Positions 1 through 9,685 are shown, counted from the first letter of the stretch. The stretch is 64,000 nt of DNA from Aliikangiella coralliicola (GCF_007004725.1 NZ_ML660161.1:62001-126000); one strand, 5' to 3'. The notes: a model not told the origin generated them from the letters alone. Made by a program: numbers and translations.

Positions 1-441
1 TTTTCGGTAAAGCCCGGTATTGCCCCTCCACCGTCGTTGGTCAATATGTATAAAGAGCTTGCCAATGATATTACTGGCTTTGAAATTCCACAGCACGGGT
101 ACTTGCAACCCTGGGCCGAACAAGGCGTATTGTTACTTAACACCGTGCTTACCGTTGAACAGGGGCAAGCCCATTCTCACAAACATCTGGGGTGGGAGCT
201 GTTTACCGATAAAGTGATTCAGGGATTAAGCGATCAGGGAGAAGGGTTAGTTTTTCTGCTGTGGGGATCTCATGCACAAAAAAAGGGAAACACCATCGAC
301 ACGAGCAAACATCATGTATTGAAAGCCCCTCATCCCTCACCTCTTTCTGCTCATCGAGGTTTTTTTGGAAGTAAGCATTTTTCTAAGGCCAATGAACTAC
401 TTATGGCTCAAGGTAAAACGCCTATTGATTGGTGTCTTTAA
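1..441 (+). CDS. ung: Uracil-DNA glycosylase, 3' part
   Basis: Removes uracil from DNA as the first step of base excision repair in the cytoplasm. The reading frame is open from base 1, so the gene begins outside the window; the first residues read [19 protein letters not shown], the PPPSL DNA-backbone-contact region of family 1 UDG. Further family marks are [30 protein letters not shown] and the leucine-loop motif [17 protein letters not shown] near the C terminus. About 147 residues are present of the usual ~220; the catalytic GQDPYH motif must lie upstream. It converges on the DUF349 gene with a shared hairpin between them. The identification is very secure. Confidence 0.97.
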   Translation, partial: FSVKPGIAPPPSLVNMYKELANDITGFEIPQHGYLQPWAEQGVLLLNTVLTVEQGQAHSHKHLGWELFTDKVIQGLSDQGEGLVFLLWGSHAQKKGNTIDTSKHHVLKAPHPSPLSAHRGFFGSKHFSKANELLMAQGKTPIDWCL

Positions 442-495
442 ACTGATTGTCGGTGGCTAACATTCAGTGTGTAGCCACCCCATCAAAATCAGTTT
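440..495. terminator. Nested hairpin between convergent genes
   Basis: Two nested perfect stems: AAACTGATT (440-448) pairs with AATCAGTTT (487-495), and inside it GGTGGCT (452-458) pairs with AGCCACC (473-479). The outer stem includes the last bases of ung and touches the stop codon of the opposite gene. Placement between two converging genes suggests a bidirectional terminator; there is no strong U-tract on either strand, so this is an inference. Confidence 0.6.
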
Positions 496-3427
496 ACAAA
501 TCAATTCTGGTAAATATTTTATCGAATCGCTGATTTATTATTGTTCTGGCAGCGCTTTGAATAAAACCATAGGATGCCCACTGGTAGAACATCTTGTGTA
601 ATTCCTGGTTTAATTCATCCTGAGATAATCGGCTGGTTAAACCTTCCTGTAATCGTTGAAGTTGTAATGCCATTCTCTCGTTTTTAAATGATTCAGGCGA
701 TTCAGTTTCTGACAGAATTTCGGCTTCTAATGCCAATTTTTCCAGTTCAGTGACGCCTGAAATATTTTCACTAAATTCGTTGTCGTTAATTGCCGTTTTT
801 AAATGCTGCAAACGTGGTTCAAGAACACGTTTACCTTTTTCATCAATTGGCAATTGAGCCAGTTGTTCTTCGATGAATGTAATATCGACGGCCTGTTTTT
901 CAAGTAATGTTTCTTCTGCCTGTTGCAGCAGAAGTGCGCCGTCTTTAATAGCTTTTAACCGCTTTTTAAGTTGGCGTTCTCCAATGCCCGAATAGCGATC
1001 TCGAAAGTGTTGGCAGGCTTTTTCGAACTCATTGATTAGTTTTTTCGCTGAGTTTCTGGGGAGCTCAATTTGTTTATCCCATTGCTGACGAAGCGAGTCG
1101 AACTCTTCTAACTTTTGGTTTAATTCACTATCTTCCAGTTCACTAAGAGAGCGGATCTGAGTTGTTAATGATTTGATTTTTTGTTCGCTGGACTTCAATT
1201 CGTTTTTAAAAGCTTGTTTTTGCTCATCTCTTTGTGCGAAGATTTGATCGATTGCTTTACGAAATTGATGCCATTGTTCTCGATCAGCTTTGAAGAATGT
1301 AATGCCCAGGTTTTTCCACTCTTGTTGAAGGTGCTTTGAAATTTCGATGGCTTTTCGGTTGTCTTCTAAACTAACTAATTTTTCAGCCTTGGCAACCAGC
1401 TCTACTCGCTCATCAAGATTTGCCTGTTTCTCCGAGTGAATCAGCCCTTTTAACCCATTAAAGCTTTTATTAAAGCGTTTTTGAATGGTTTTTCGTTCGT
1501 TGTTAGGCACGGGGTCGTATTGCTGCCACTCTTTGGTCAAATCGCGGAAGTTTTTGTCCAGCGACTTCCAGTCAATGGATTGGCTGGTTGTTTCAGTAGC
1601 TGTTTTTGCACTCTCTGCTACCTCTTCACTAGAATGGGACTGCTCGACTTTCTCGTTGTTGGAAATCGAGTTGCGTAAATCTGCGATCTGTTTTTCCAGC
1701 CGCTCACATATTGCTATTTTCTGTTTTAAATTGTCCGCTTTAACTTGATCTTGTTCAGCGTAATAAACAAGACAAGGCTGATAAGCTTTGTCGGCAGCTT
1801 GCTTGAACTTATCCCAGAGTGCTTGATCAGCGGCTGCATCTGAGGAAATTAATTCACGCCATTGTTCTTGAAGTTCGTGAACTTTTTCTGCGAGCACCAG
1901 AGGGTCCAAGGAATTCTCGCTGAGCTTTTCCATAGCACTACAAAGAGATTCTTTTTTGGGAGTCGTGGCAAAAGCGTGCCAATCTCTCAATTCATTCAAG
2001 TCTGGCTCCAGGTTTTCCAGCTTGCGAGTAACACTGGTAAGAAAGTCGCCGACTAACTCCTTCAGTTCGAAATTGATGTAGTTTGAGAGTTTGTTTGCCG
2101 CAATTAAATTACGTTGTCTAATATGATTTTCCAGCGTTCTAATTTTACGATGCAGCTGAGAGGCTTTTTTCTTTTGCTCTGCTTCTAACTGGTGTAGTTT
2201 ATGCTGTAGCTCTTTGGCCTGTTTGCGCCAGATTTCCAAGCCTGACGGAATGGCAAGTTCTTCGGGCCAGTGTAATTTTTTCTCAAGGTTGGTCCATTGT
2301 TTTTGCCATTTTTCCAGGTCACCGAATGACACCATGTCTGCTTGTTGTTCGGTTAACTCGATGAAATTCGGAGTGAGCGATTCAAATTTCTCCCAAACGG
2401 CTAAGTGGCCTTGTAAAGTTTCCCGTAATCCACTGAACCGACCTTTCATCTGTGGGGAAGCATCGACTTCTGTGATGATTTGTTGCCAGTTTTTGTCCAG
2501 CAGTGTTAATCCTTCACGCAGAGATTGACAAGATTCTAATCGCTCGGACTTTATTTCTTCAATCAGGCTCTCTAATTGTTCGCATAATTCAGATTGTTTA
2601 GCTTGTGCTTCTTGAACTAGTGCTGCCTGTCTGGCTTCTTCCTGCATTGAGTCAATCGTCGCCTGGCAAGCTGTTAAAGCCTCGTTGTAATTATCGACTC
2701 TTTTACCAGACAGGGGTTTGTCGTCAATAATTTCACCATCCAGAGCTTGCCATTGTTGGGTCAATAGCTGCACTTTGGTGGTAAATTGCGTATCCCAGGT
2801 TTGATTGGCAAGTTTGCTCAGGTTTTGACAGATTTTATCCGCCTGTTGCAAAGTATCATCGATATGCTGTTGTTTAGCGCGAATGCCTTTGAGCTTTTCT
2901 CTGACAGCTTGAATGACTTGCTTGTGACTCGCTTTCTTCTGTAATTGTTGAAGTGATTTCAGGTCGTCGAGTTTATCAACAATGCTCAGTCGCAGTTCTA
3001 TCGACTTCGCGCTGGTAGCTGCTTGTAATAAAATTTGCGGATCATCGCTGGAAAGTAGAAGCGATTCAGCTAATGCTGAATTGTCGCATTTGGTTATCGC
3101 GTTTGAGACTGCTTGCTCATCCCAGGTGCTCTTTTTATTATTAAACTGTACCGTTAATGCATCGATATTTTCAGCCTGCAATCCTGCTAAATGGCTGGCC
3201 ACTTGACACCAGTCAGCAGGGTTGCCTGCCTGCAGAAGTATTGACTGAAGTACCTTGGAATCACTGATTTTGGCCAATGCTCGACGGCGAATTTCCGCAG
3301 ACTCATCTGAAATTGCCATTTGCGATATGATTGACACATCTTGATCCGCATCCAGCGCGGCTAGTGCCTCTTGCCGAACCTTGGCATCCTGATGTTTCCA
3401 CTTGGGCGTGAATAAGCTTTTAAACAT
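494..3427 (-). CDS. Large DUF349 coiled-coil protein (977 aa)
   Basis: Cytoplasmic protein of unknown function in the DUF349 family. The N-terminal ~90 residues look like short HEAT-type helical pairs (DAKVRQEALAALD, SAEIRRRALAKI). The rest is almost entirely charged coiled coil with repeated DUF349-like units whose signature is a W/F-rich helix: LWDKFKQAADKAYQP, IQKRFNKSFNGLKGL, QWHQFRKAIDQIFAQRDEQK, NEFEKACQHFRDRYSG, spread over roughly residues 540-830. No signal peptide or membrane segment. Proteins of this length and layout occur in many marine gammaproteobacteria; no activity is established to my knowledge. No clear Shine-Dalgarno sequence precedes the ATG. Family assignment is firm, function unknown. 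Confidence 0.85.
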   Translation of the reverse strand: MFKSLFTPKWKHQDAKVRQEALAALDADQDVSIISQMAISDESAEIRRRALAKISDSKVLQSILLQAGNPADWCQVASHLAGLQAENIDALTVQFNNKKSTWDEQAVSNAITKCDNSALAESLLLSSDDPQILLQAATSAKSIELRLSIVDKLDDLKSLQQLQKKASHKQVIQAVREKLKGIRAKQQHIDDTLQQADKICQNLSKLANQTWDTQFTTKVQLLTQQWQALDGEIIDDKPLSGKRVDNYNEALTACQATIDSMQEEARQAALVQEAQAKQSELCEQLESLIEEIKSERLESCQSLREGLTLLDKNWQQIITEVDASPQMKGRFSGLRETLQGHLAVWEKFESLTPNFIELTEQQADMVSFGDLEKWQKQWTNLEKKLHWPEELAIPSGLEIWRKQAKELQHKLHQLEAEQKKKASQLHRKIRTLENHIRQRNLIAANKLSNYINFELKELVGDFLTSVTRKLENLEPDLNELRDWHAFATTPKKESLCSAMEKLSENSLDPLVLAEKVHELQEQWRELISSDAAADQALWDKFKQAADKAYQPCLVYYAEQDQVKADNLKQKIAICERLEKQIADLRNSISNNEKVEQSHSSEEVAESAKTATETTSQSIDWKSLDKNFRDLTKEWQQYDPVPNNERKTIQKRFNKSFNGLKGLIHSEKQANLDERVELVAKAEKLVSLEDNRKAIEISKHLQQEWKNLGITFFKADREQWHQFRKAIDQIFAQRDEQKQAFKNELKSSEQKIKSLTTQIRSLSELEDSELNQKLEEFDSLRQQWDKQIELPRNSAKKLINEFEKACQHFRDRYSGIGERQLKKRLKAIKDGALLLQQAEETLLEKQAVDITFIEEQLAQLPIDEKGKRVLEPRLQHLKTAINDNEFSENISGVTELEKLALEAEILSETESPESFKNERMALQLQRLQEGLTSRLSQDELNQELHKMFYQWASYGFIQSAARTIINQRFDKIFTRIDL

Positions 3428-3616
3428 AAAAAACGACGATTACTCAAGAAAAAAAGGATTATACCAATTGACAGTTAAGGCACCAATAAAAGACTGATAC
3501 CTGTTAATTTTTACTTTAGTGACAAGCAAACCTCTAGCTAATTCAGCGCCTTTTACTGCCTGTCTTTAACGATATGTTAGTAATGTCTTAAAATCTAAAC
3601 GTTTTCTGGCTGTTCT

Positions 3617-3636
3617 TATCCCGAGTTCAGGTTAAT
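3617..3636. repeat. Dispersed near-palindromic repeat, copy 1
   Basis: TATCCCGAGTTCAGGTTAAT lies just past the stop codon of the acetyltransferase gene (minus strand). The same element recurs at 21586-21605 and 63316-63334 on the opposite strand. It is an imperfect palindrome: TTAACCTG against TTATCCCG. Copies all lie at the 3' edge of genes. See findings. Confidence 0.6.
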
Positions 3637-3644
3637 AAATTGTT

Positions 3645-4091
3645 TTAGGATTTATCGATCATTATGAGATAGTTTGAGAGCTCAAACTGAACCTTTTCAT
3701 AAGCGCGGATGGCGGCGTGATTGTCTTTGTGCACGTAAAGCCTCAGTTCTAGCCCGCCTTGCCGACTCATTTCCTGTTTAACGGCGTCAAGTAAATGGTT
3801 AATTAAACCGCGACCGCGGCAGGCAGGCGTAATAAACAGGCTTTGAATCCACCAATAATATCCAGCATTCCAGTCACTCCACTCTGTTATTGCTGAAATG
3901 CTGCCGACAGGAGAGTCAGATGCGTCTACTAAAACCCAGTATATTCCTTTGTCCGGGTCTTCTAAGGCTGCTTTTATTCCTCGACGCAGTGTTTCCGGGG
4001 CACGAATGCTACCTTCTGCTTGTTCGGCTTCCTGCGCGGTAAAGGTGACAAGTGAATCGAGGTCTTGAATGGTTGCGCGTCTTACTTTCAA
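3645..4091 (-). CDS. GNAT-family N-acetyltransferase
   Basis: 148-residue acetyltransferase with a single GNAT domain. The acetyl-CoA-binding motif A is visible as FITPACRGRGLINHLLDAVK (residues about 85-107), followed by LELRLYVHKDNHAAIRAYEKVQF, the usual motif B with the N-A-x-Y element. The substrate is not predictable from sequence. It starts 11 bases after the stop of the CadC-type regulator gene and is almost certainly co-transcribed with it, so it may be a target or output of that regulator. Family secure; substrate unknown. Confidence 0.85.
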   Translation of the reverse strand: MKVRRATIQDLDSLVTFTAQEAEQAEGSIRAPETLRRGIKAALEDPDKGIYWVLVDASDSPVGSISAITEWSDWNAGYYWWIQSLFITPACRGRGLINHLLDAVKQEMSRQGGLELRLYVHKDNHAAIRAYEKVQFELSNYLIMIDKS

Positions 4092-4102
4092 TTGATGCTT
4101 CC

Positions 4103-5068
4103 TCAGTTTATGTTTGTGGCCTTCTCAGGAGTTACTGTTTGCCAGCTAAAGCTGGAAATCTGTCCTTGCTCGAAGTAGGCGGAAAAAAATTCATCTTCAT
4201 CGTATTTCACTTTTTCTATTTTATTACCTTCAACGACGAATTCCTGATGCTCTACGCTCTCAGTCGGTTTGTCAAAATTTGCAGGCAGCGATTCTCGCTG
4301 GTGTTTTGAGCTGTCCTTAGCGGCTTTGTAGTAGCGAGTCTGGCCGGTAGCCAGCTCTAGCACATTGATGGCGTAAAATGTTTGTGATTTCTGAGTCGCG
4401 TTGTAAACAATTTTTTGACTGTCGTTTGACCAGGCCATGGCCAGAGATTCTGGGCGTTTGATAAAAGTCGCGAGTGGCGCAGCAGATTGATCGGTTTGCT
4501 GGATATGCAAATAAAAGCCATTGGCCTGTTTGATAAAAAACGCGATCGCTTGCCCATTTGGGGCAACAGTAAGATTAAGCTTGTTGTCGTTTGGGCCGTC
4601 GTTACGTAACCAAAACTGACTCAGCAATATGAGGACACCTATCATTATTGAGCTAATAGTGACTGCAACCCTGTTTTTGCGGATCAATGATGGGGTTTCT
4701 GTTTGATCTTCGCCGATTGAAAGTTCATTCAATTGAGTGGCTTCGGCTTTGGCGACAAATCGATACCCTTTTGTGGGCACTGTTTCGATAAATTGTGGGT
4801 CTTTACGCGAATCTGAAAATATCTTGCGTAGTTCAGAAATAGCCTGGTTAAGGGAGTTGTCGGTGATCGCAGTATCTTGCCAAACTTGATTGATTAAAGC
4901 CTGTTTCTCAACCAGTTGATTGTCAGCCTCAATCAGGGTCGTTAGCACTTGCATTACTTTGCGTTGAACTGAGAACTTTCCCTTCTCAGGGTGGCTGATC
5001 TTAAGCGATTCTGGCTGAATCAACCAGCCGTCCGCAATGAAGTTTGTGTCTTGTGGTAGGTTTTTCAA
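4103..5068 (-). CDS. CadC/ToxR-type membrane-anchored transcription regulator
   Basis: 321 residues. Residues about 12-112 form an OmpR/PhoB-type winged helix (VMQVLTTLIEADNQLVEKQALINQVW, then NSLNQAISELRKIF and FIETVPTKGYRFVA), the CadC/ToxR arrangement with no receiver domain. One membrane segment follows at about 133-153, then a ~165-residue periplasmic part with TolB-like beta-propeller strands (NLTVAPNGQAIAFF, AMAWSNDSQKIVYNA). Such proteins sense in the periplasm and bind DNA directly. The start is TTG at 5068; no better start keeps the winged helix intact. The acetyltransferase gene follows 11 bases on. The signal and regulon are unknown; the divergent esterase is a reasonable candidate target. 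Confidence 0.85.
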   Translation of the reverse strand: MKNLPQDTNFIADGWLIQPESLKISHPEKGKFSVQRKVMQVLTTLIEADNQLVEKQALINQVWQDTAITDNSLNQAISELRKIFSDSRKDPQFIETVPTKGYRFVAKAEATQLNELSIGEDQTETPSLIRKNRVAVTISSIMIGVLILLSQFWLRNDGPNDNKLNLTVAPNGQAIAFFIKQANGFYLHIQQTDQSAAPLATFIKRPESLAMAWSNDSQKIVYNATQKSQTFYAINVLELATGQTRYYKAAKDSSKHQRESLPANFDKPTESVEHQEFVVEGNKIEKVKYDEDEFFSAYFEQGQISSFSWQTVTPEKATNIN

Positions 5069-5215
5069 TAAAGATAACCTTATGATTTAATTAAAATTAA
5101 TTCTGAATCAGAATTAATTCAGAGCCATCTCATTATTTTGTCAGACCGTTTTGCTTTATTGTCATTATCATCGATTCTCACAAACAATAAAACACTACTG
5201 ACGGGTAAAGTATTC

Positions 5216-6379
5216 ATGAAATTAGACTGCCGATTATTGATTGTCTTGATACTGGTTGCAAGTGGATCGTTTTCGAATATTTGCGATGCTCAAACTGCCA
5301 GAAACTCACTTGAAAGCCTAGTGGTTGAATCCGCAGCGCTCAAGGAGAAAAGACTTATCTATGTGTCAAAACCTCTGGGTTATGCTAATTCTGAAGAGCG
5401 CTACTCGGTGGTTTATGTTTTAGACGGCGAAAGCAGCATTGACTACACCAAAGCGGTTGCCGAAATGTTATATCAAAGTGGATTTCCCAAATTGATTGTT
5501 GTCGCCATTCCAAACACCATTCGCGGTCGGGACTTAACGCCTTCGGCCTGGCGTGAGGCACAAGATGGTGGTGGCGCTGAAAACTTCTTACGATTTATTA
5601 AACAAGAATTAATTCCCGTTATCGATAAAAAATATCGAACCGATAATTACCGAGTACTAATAGGGCATTCATTGGGCGGGCTGTTTGCAACCTACGCGCT
5701 GGTGAAAGAAACTCAGTTGTTTAATGCACTGATTGCTATTTCTCCCTCGGTTTTTTACAACGATTTTAGTGTAATGAACCAAGTTGAGGATTTGTTCGAG
5801 CATTATCAATCAGACAGTGCTCTGACACGGTTGCCGGAGTTCCATTTTGCCATGGGGCATGAACCTGGAGAAGAAGGCGATGGCATATTAAAAATGCACC
5901 AGTATTTTAAACAGTCAGCGCCCGCGCAGATGAATTGGGCATTTGAGTATTATCCGAAAGAGAATCATACCACTGTGCCATTGGTTGCAACATTAGATGG
6001 ACTTCGTTTTGCTTTCAGGGACTTCAACGTGCCTGAATCAATAATGGATAAAGGATTAGACGGATTAAGAAAGTATTTTACTAAAGTCAGTAAAAAATTC
6101 GGTAAAAATATTCTCGTTCCACAGCGTGTGTTAATGAATTTAAGTGATAGTCAATGGTCATCGGGTAAACATGAAGATGCGATTCTAACAGCGCGTTATT
6201 ATGCTGAAATTTATCCAGACATGATTATTCCCTATGATTATCTGTCAGATTATTATTTACGGCTTGGTCAAATTGATCGTGCGATTATAGAAACTCAAAA
6301 TATGTTGAAAGTATTACCGGGATTTCAACACGCTGAGCAAAAATTAAAGCGATTAAATGAAATGAAGTCGAAACAATAG
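5216..6379 (+). CDS. Secreted alpha/beta-hydrolase esterase with C-terminal TPR-like tail
   Basis: Putative periplasmic or exported esterase of the esterase D / Fes-IroE group (PF00756). The ATG at 5216 gives a clean signal peptide (MKLDCRLLIVLILVASG ... CDA) ending near residue 26; an upstream in-frame TTG would bury it. The nucleophile elbow is GHSLGG (IGHSLGGLFATYAL), preceded by a YVLDGESSIDY strand; a late histidine (KENHTTVPL) is the likely catalytic base. The last ~100 residues are helical with a TPR-like unit (DAILTARYYAEIYPDM ... LRLGQIDRAIIETQNML). It is divergent from the CadC-type gene. The substrate is unknown. Confidence 0.85.
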   Translation: MKLDCRLLIVLILVASGSFSNICDAQTARNSLESLVVESAALKEKRLIYVSKPLGYANSEERYSVVYVLDGESSIDYTKAVAEMLYQSGFPKLIVVAIPNTIRGRDLTPSAWREAQDGGGAENFLRFIKQELIPVIDKKYRTDNYRVLIGHSLGGLFATYALVKETQLFNALIAISPSVFYNDFSVMNQVEDLFEHYQSDSALTRLPEFHFAMGHEPGEEGDGILKMHQYFKQSAPAQMNWAFEYYPKENHTTVPLVATLDGLRFAFRDFNVPESIMDKGLDGLRKYFTKVSKKFGKNILVPQRVLMNLSDSQWSSGKHEDAILTARYYAEIYPDMIIPYDYLSDYYLRLGQIDRAIIETQNMLKVLPGFQHAEQKLKRLNEMKSKQ

Positions 6380-6440
6380 TGACAGTGAGCTGCCAAAGTT
6401 TGGTAGGCATTTAACTCATGAAGGAGTCATCCTAATCGCG

Positions 6441-6475
6441 CTCCTGTCATCTCGAGCGCAGTCGAGAGATCTCCC
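6441..6475. repeat. Small palindromic intergenic element
   Basis: Core TCTCGA-GCGCAG-TCGAGA (6450-6467) forms a 6-bp perfect stem with a 6-base loop, flanked by CTCCTGTCA and GATCTCCC. It lies between the convergent ends of the esterase and acetyltransferase genes. Its compact form resembles REP-type or stem-loop dispersed repeats seen between genes in many bacteria; only one copy is in this window. Confidence 0.45.
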
Positions 6476-6544
6476 AAAGGTTTTTATAGCATAAAATGAA
6501 TAGTGATCTGATTGGAGTGACTTTCTTAAATAGACTTTTTCGAT

Positions 6545-7048
6545 TTAATCCTTTTGTCCTAAAGACTCACTTCGTCTTTCAAGTATTAGCGTATCCCGCC
6601 ACTTCCCATCGAGTTGCGCAATTTTTTCTCGAATTCCAACTCGCCTGAACCCAAAGTTCTCGTGTAGTTTTATAGTCGCCTGATTTCCCGGAAAGACTGA
6701 AGATTGCAAAGTCCAAATGCCATTTCGCTCGGAAGTTTCAATAAGAGCTGCCATCAGCTTTGTGCCGATACCGATACCGAGAAATTGGGTGTGAATATAA
6801 ATACTCAACTCAGCAACGCCAACATAACAGGCTCGTTTTGAAACTGGGCTAAGTGCTGCCCAGCCAGCAATATTTCCTGGTTTTACCTCGTTAGACTTGT
6901 AAATTAAACGGGAGTGTTGATGATGTCCTTTGTCCCACTGCTCCCAGGTGGGAACTTCCGTTTGAAAAGTCGCATTTCGGGTTTCAATTCCCTGCCGGTA
7001 AATTTCTAATACCTGCTCAACATCGGTTATTTTCATTTTTCGGATCAT
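6545..7048 (-). CDS. Phosphinothricin-type GNAT N-acetyltransferase
   Basis: 167-residue acetyltransferase of the Pat/Bar/MnaT group, which acetylates small amino acids or their analogues. Typical features are the N-terminal VLEIYRQGIETRNATFQTEVPTW, the acetyl-CoA loop LSIYIHTQFLGIGIGTKLM and the C-terminal NQATIKLHENFGFRRVGI ... KWRDTLILERR. This order and length fit the family closely. Monocistronic by context: it faces the esterase gene and is divergent from the RND exporter. The in vivo substrate could be methionine sulfone/sulfoximine-like compounds, as in MnaT, but that is family knowledge, not visible here. Confidence 0.88.
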   Translation of the reverse strand: MIRKMKITDVEQVLEIYRQGIETRNATFQTEVPTWEQWDKGHHQHSRLIYKSNEVKPGNIAGWAALSPVSKRACYVGVAELSIYIHTQFLGIGIGTKLMAALIETSERNGIWTLQSSVFPGNQATIKLHENFGFRRVGIREKIAQLDGKWRDTLILERRSESLGQKD

Positions 7049-7177
7049 GTTAGCCTCTAGGAGTTAGGAGAATTTGATTTGCCAGAATTGCGAGTAAGTC
7101 TATTATCGAGTAAATCCATTATAATATTATGAGATTAGTTTAAAATGATAATCTGAACAATCGTGTGAATATCATCT

Positions 7178-7185
7178 GCTATAAT
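7178..7185 (+). promoter_or_regulatory. Extended -10 promoter candidate for the RND exporter
   Basis: TGCTATAAT is a perfect extended -10 element (TGnTATAAT) 73 bases upstream of the exporter ATG. No good -35 is present at the normal distance, which is acceptable for an extended -10 promoter. Confidence 0.45.
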
Positions 7186-7257
7186 GGCGAGCTTAAGTGC
7201 TCAATGAAAAAAGAATCGTCAATTGAATATCCCGCATAAAAAGGGTTGCCTATCTAT

Positions 7258-9588
7258 ATGAATCCAATTCTTAATCGCTTATTTCTTTGGGTTATTGATT
7301 CGCCGAAAGTTGTGATTTTTATGGTTCTTTTGTCTGTTATAACGATTGCTTCGGGAATGGCTAAGCTACAGATCAGCAATGATTTTCGTGTTTATTTTAG
7401 TGAAGACAATCCTCAACTAAAAGCTTATGAAGCATTTGAAGATAATTATGTTAAGTCAGATACTGCTACTTTAGTTGTTACCGCCAAAGATGGTGATATT
7501 TTTACACGTGATGGTTTAGCGCTTATCGATGCGTTAACGCGGGCTTCATGGTTTATCGACTACTCTTACCGAGTTTCTTCTCCAACCAATTATCTCTACA
7601 CTCAATCCCTTGGAGATGACATAGAAACTAATTACCTGGTAGAAGATGTGGCCAGTTTGAGCGACGAAAATATTTTAGAAATTCGTCGTATAGCGCTCAA
7701 CGAGAAAAGACTGGTGAACAGTTTGATTACCGCGGATGGAAAGGTCGGCATTGTGGTGATTAATATCAGTTTACCTGAAGATATCGCCGATGCTTCTGCA
7801 CAAATTACCACGCAGATAGAAGCTCTTCGTGATAGTTATCGAGAAAAATATCCGGGGTTTGAGATCGATAATGGCGGCTCCACGACGTTTAATACAACAC
7901 TTTCGCGTGCAATAGCGCATGATATTTCAGTTTTATTACCTATCAGTTATCTAATTATTTTTAGCGGCTTGTTTTTATTTCTGCGGAGCTTATTCGGCGC
8001 TATTACCATTTTTATTTTGATCTCTACCTGCCTGATTTCAACCTTCGGCTTTTTCGGTTGGGTATCGCCGGTGTTAACACCGATTGCAGGATTTGCACCA
8101 AGTATCTTGTTGTCGATAATGGTCGCTGATAGCGTTCATATACTGGTTACCTATTATCATCAATTACACGAAGGACAAACCAAGAGAGAAGCCATTTTAA
8201 AAAGCCTGCATATAAACTTCATGCCTGTATTAATTACTAGTATTACCACCATTATTGGTTTTTTAAGTTTGAATTTTAGCGAGTCACCGCCCTATCGAGA
8301 TTTAGGTAACATGGTGTCACTTGGTGTACTGATAGCGTTAATATTCAGTCTGGTTCTCTTGCCCGCGTTGTTGATGGTTTTTCCCGTTGGAAAAAATCTC
8401 AAACAACCACAGGGTAGTTTGATCAAATCCTTTGCTAATTTCGTCATCTTACGCAAGAAGCGACTATTAATTTTGACATCATCAATCACCTTATTGCTCA
8501 TTATATTTATTCCAAATAATCGATTGAGTGATAACTGGGCGACTTACTTTGATGAAAGCTTTGAACTGATTCAACTAGTGAAGCGGTTGGATGGTTATCT
8601 CAGCGGCATTAATGGACTGGAGTATTCACTTAAACCAGCAAAGAATAAAAGTATTTATCATCCAGAATATTTAACGCAACTCGATGAATTTGAAAAATGG
8701 TTTTTATCCCAGGATAAAGTGATGAACGTCAAGTCACTTAGTAACCTGATGCAAGACTTAAATCAAGTAATGCATGGCGATGAACCCAGTTGGTATCGAA
8801 TACCAGACTCGGCTGAATTGGCAGCGCAGTATTTGTTGTTTTATGAGTTTGGTTTGCCTGAAGGATTGGGGTTAAATAACCTGGTTACAATTCATAAAGA
8901 TGCATCGCGTTTTAGTGTTTCTGTCTCTGATGCTGGTTCTGATGAACTATTGGCCATTGATCAAAAAGCGCAGGTCTGGTTAAAGACAAATGCACCGGCA
9001 ATTCAAGTTTCAGAAGCCACTGGTTTAGGAATGGTCTTTGCGCATATTGCACAGAGAAATATTACTAGTTTGCTGAAAGGAACTCTGATAGCGTTGGTTG
9101 GCATATCTGCTGTTTTGATGGTGGTGCTAAAATCATTCAAATATGGGTTGATTAGTTTAATTCCCAATGTTATTCCGGCTGCGCTTGCTTATGGTTTGTG
9201 GGGAATGACATTTGGATACGTTGATATTTCTTTGTCAATAGTTGCGTGTTCGACATTAGGTATAGTAGTTGATGATACTGTTCATTTTCTACATAAATAT
9301 ATTCGGGCGCGAAGAGGTGGATTAACTACTTCCGATGCAATCAGAGATTCTTTTCACAGGGTCGGAACCGCGTTAATAATTACTTCAACGGTTCTCGCCG
9401 CGGGATTTCTCATACTAACAATATCTCCGATGAACACTTCGGCTACCATCGGATTACTCATGGCCGTAACCTTGATCTTTGCATTAGTGGTTGATTTTTT
9501 ACTATTACCCCCTCTTTTACTTTACCTGGATAGAAAAAGCGAAATGAGGATGCATTCGGGGGATAATAAAAAAGAGATATCTTTATAG
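7258..9588 (+). CDS. RND-superfamily exporter (MMPL type)
   Basis: 776-residue inner-membrane transporter with two RND halves: each has one N-terminal membrane helix, a large periplasmic loop and a five-helix bundle (about residues 225-395 and 615-760). The helix-4 signatures are PSILLSIMVADSVHILVTYYH and GIVVDDTVHFLHKYIR; their acidic residues are the expected proton-relay positions. The length and single-gene context (no membrane-fusion or outer-membrane partner nearby) fit the predicted lipid/hopanoid-type exporters rather than drug-efflux pumps. The ATG at 7258 has AGGG upstream; an in-frame TTG four codons earlier is less likely. The substrate is unknown. Confidence 0.88.
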   Translation: MNPILNRLFLWVIDSPKVVIFMVLLSVITIASGMAKLQISNDFRVYFSEDNPQLKAYEAFEDNYVKSDTATLVVTAKDGDIFTRDGLALIDALTRASWFIDYSYRVSSPTNYLYTQSLGDDIETNYLVEDVASLSDENILEIRRIALNEKRLVNSLITADGKVGIVVINISLPEDIADASAQITTQIEALRDSYREKYPGFEIDNGGSTTFNTTLSRAIAHDISVLLPISYLIIFSGLFLFLRSLFGAITIFILISTCLISTFGFFGWVSPVLTPIAGFAPSILLSIMVADSVHILVTYYHQLHEGQTKREAILKSLHINFMPVLITSITTIIGFLSLNFSESPPYRDLGNMVSLGVLIALIFSLVLLPALLMVFPVGKNLKQPQGSLIKSFANFVILRKKRLLILTSSITLLLIIFIPNNRLSDNWATYFDESFELIQLVKRLDGYLSGINGLEYSLKPAKNKSIYHPEYLTQLDEFEKWFLSQDKVMNVKSLSNLMQDLNQVMHGDEPSWYRIPDSAELAAQYLLFYEFGLPEGLGLNNLVTIHKDASRFSVSVSDAGSDELLAIDQKAQVWLKTNAPAIQVSEATGLGMVFAHIAQRNITSLLKGTLIALVGISAVLMVVLKSFKYGLISLIPNVIPAALAYGLWGMTFGYVDISLSIVACSTLGIVVDDTVHFLHKYIRARRGGLTTSDAIRDSFHRVGTALIITSTVLAAGFLILTISPMNTSATIGLLMAVTLIFALVVDFLLLPPLLLYLDRKSEMRMHSGDNKKEISL

Positions 9589-9670
9589 TTTATCTCATTT
9601 TGGAATTGATTTTTTAATAGAGCAGTTAATTTTCGGTTCCTGTGGCTGTGAATTATAAATTTGACAGTTT

Positions 9671-9685
9671 TAGTCATGATGACTA
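9671..9685. promoter_or_regulatory. 15-bp perfect palindrome upstream of PAS gene
   Basis: TAGTCATGATGACTA reads the same on both strands around a central base. It sits four bases after a TTGACA (9661-9666) and just before the PAS gene, so it could be an operator. Function is inferred from position only. Confidence 0.35.
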
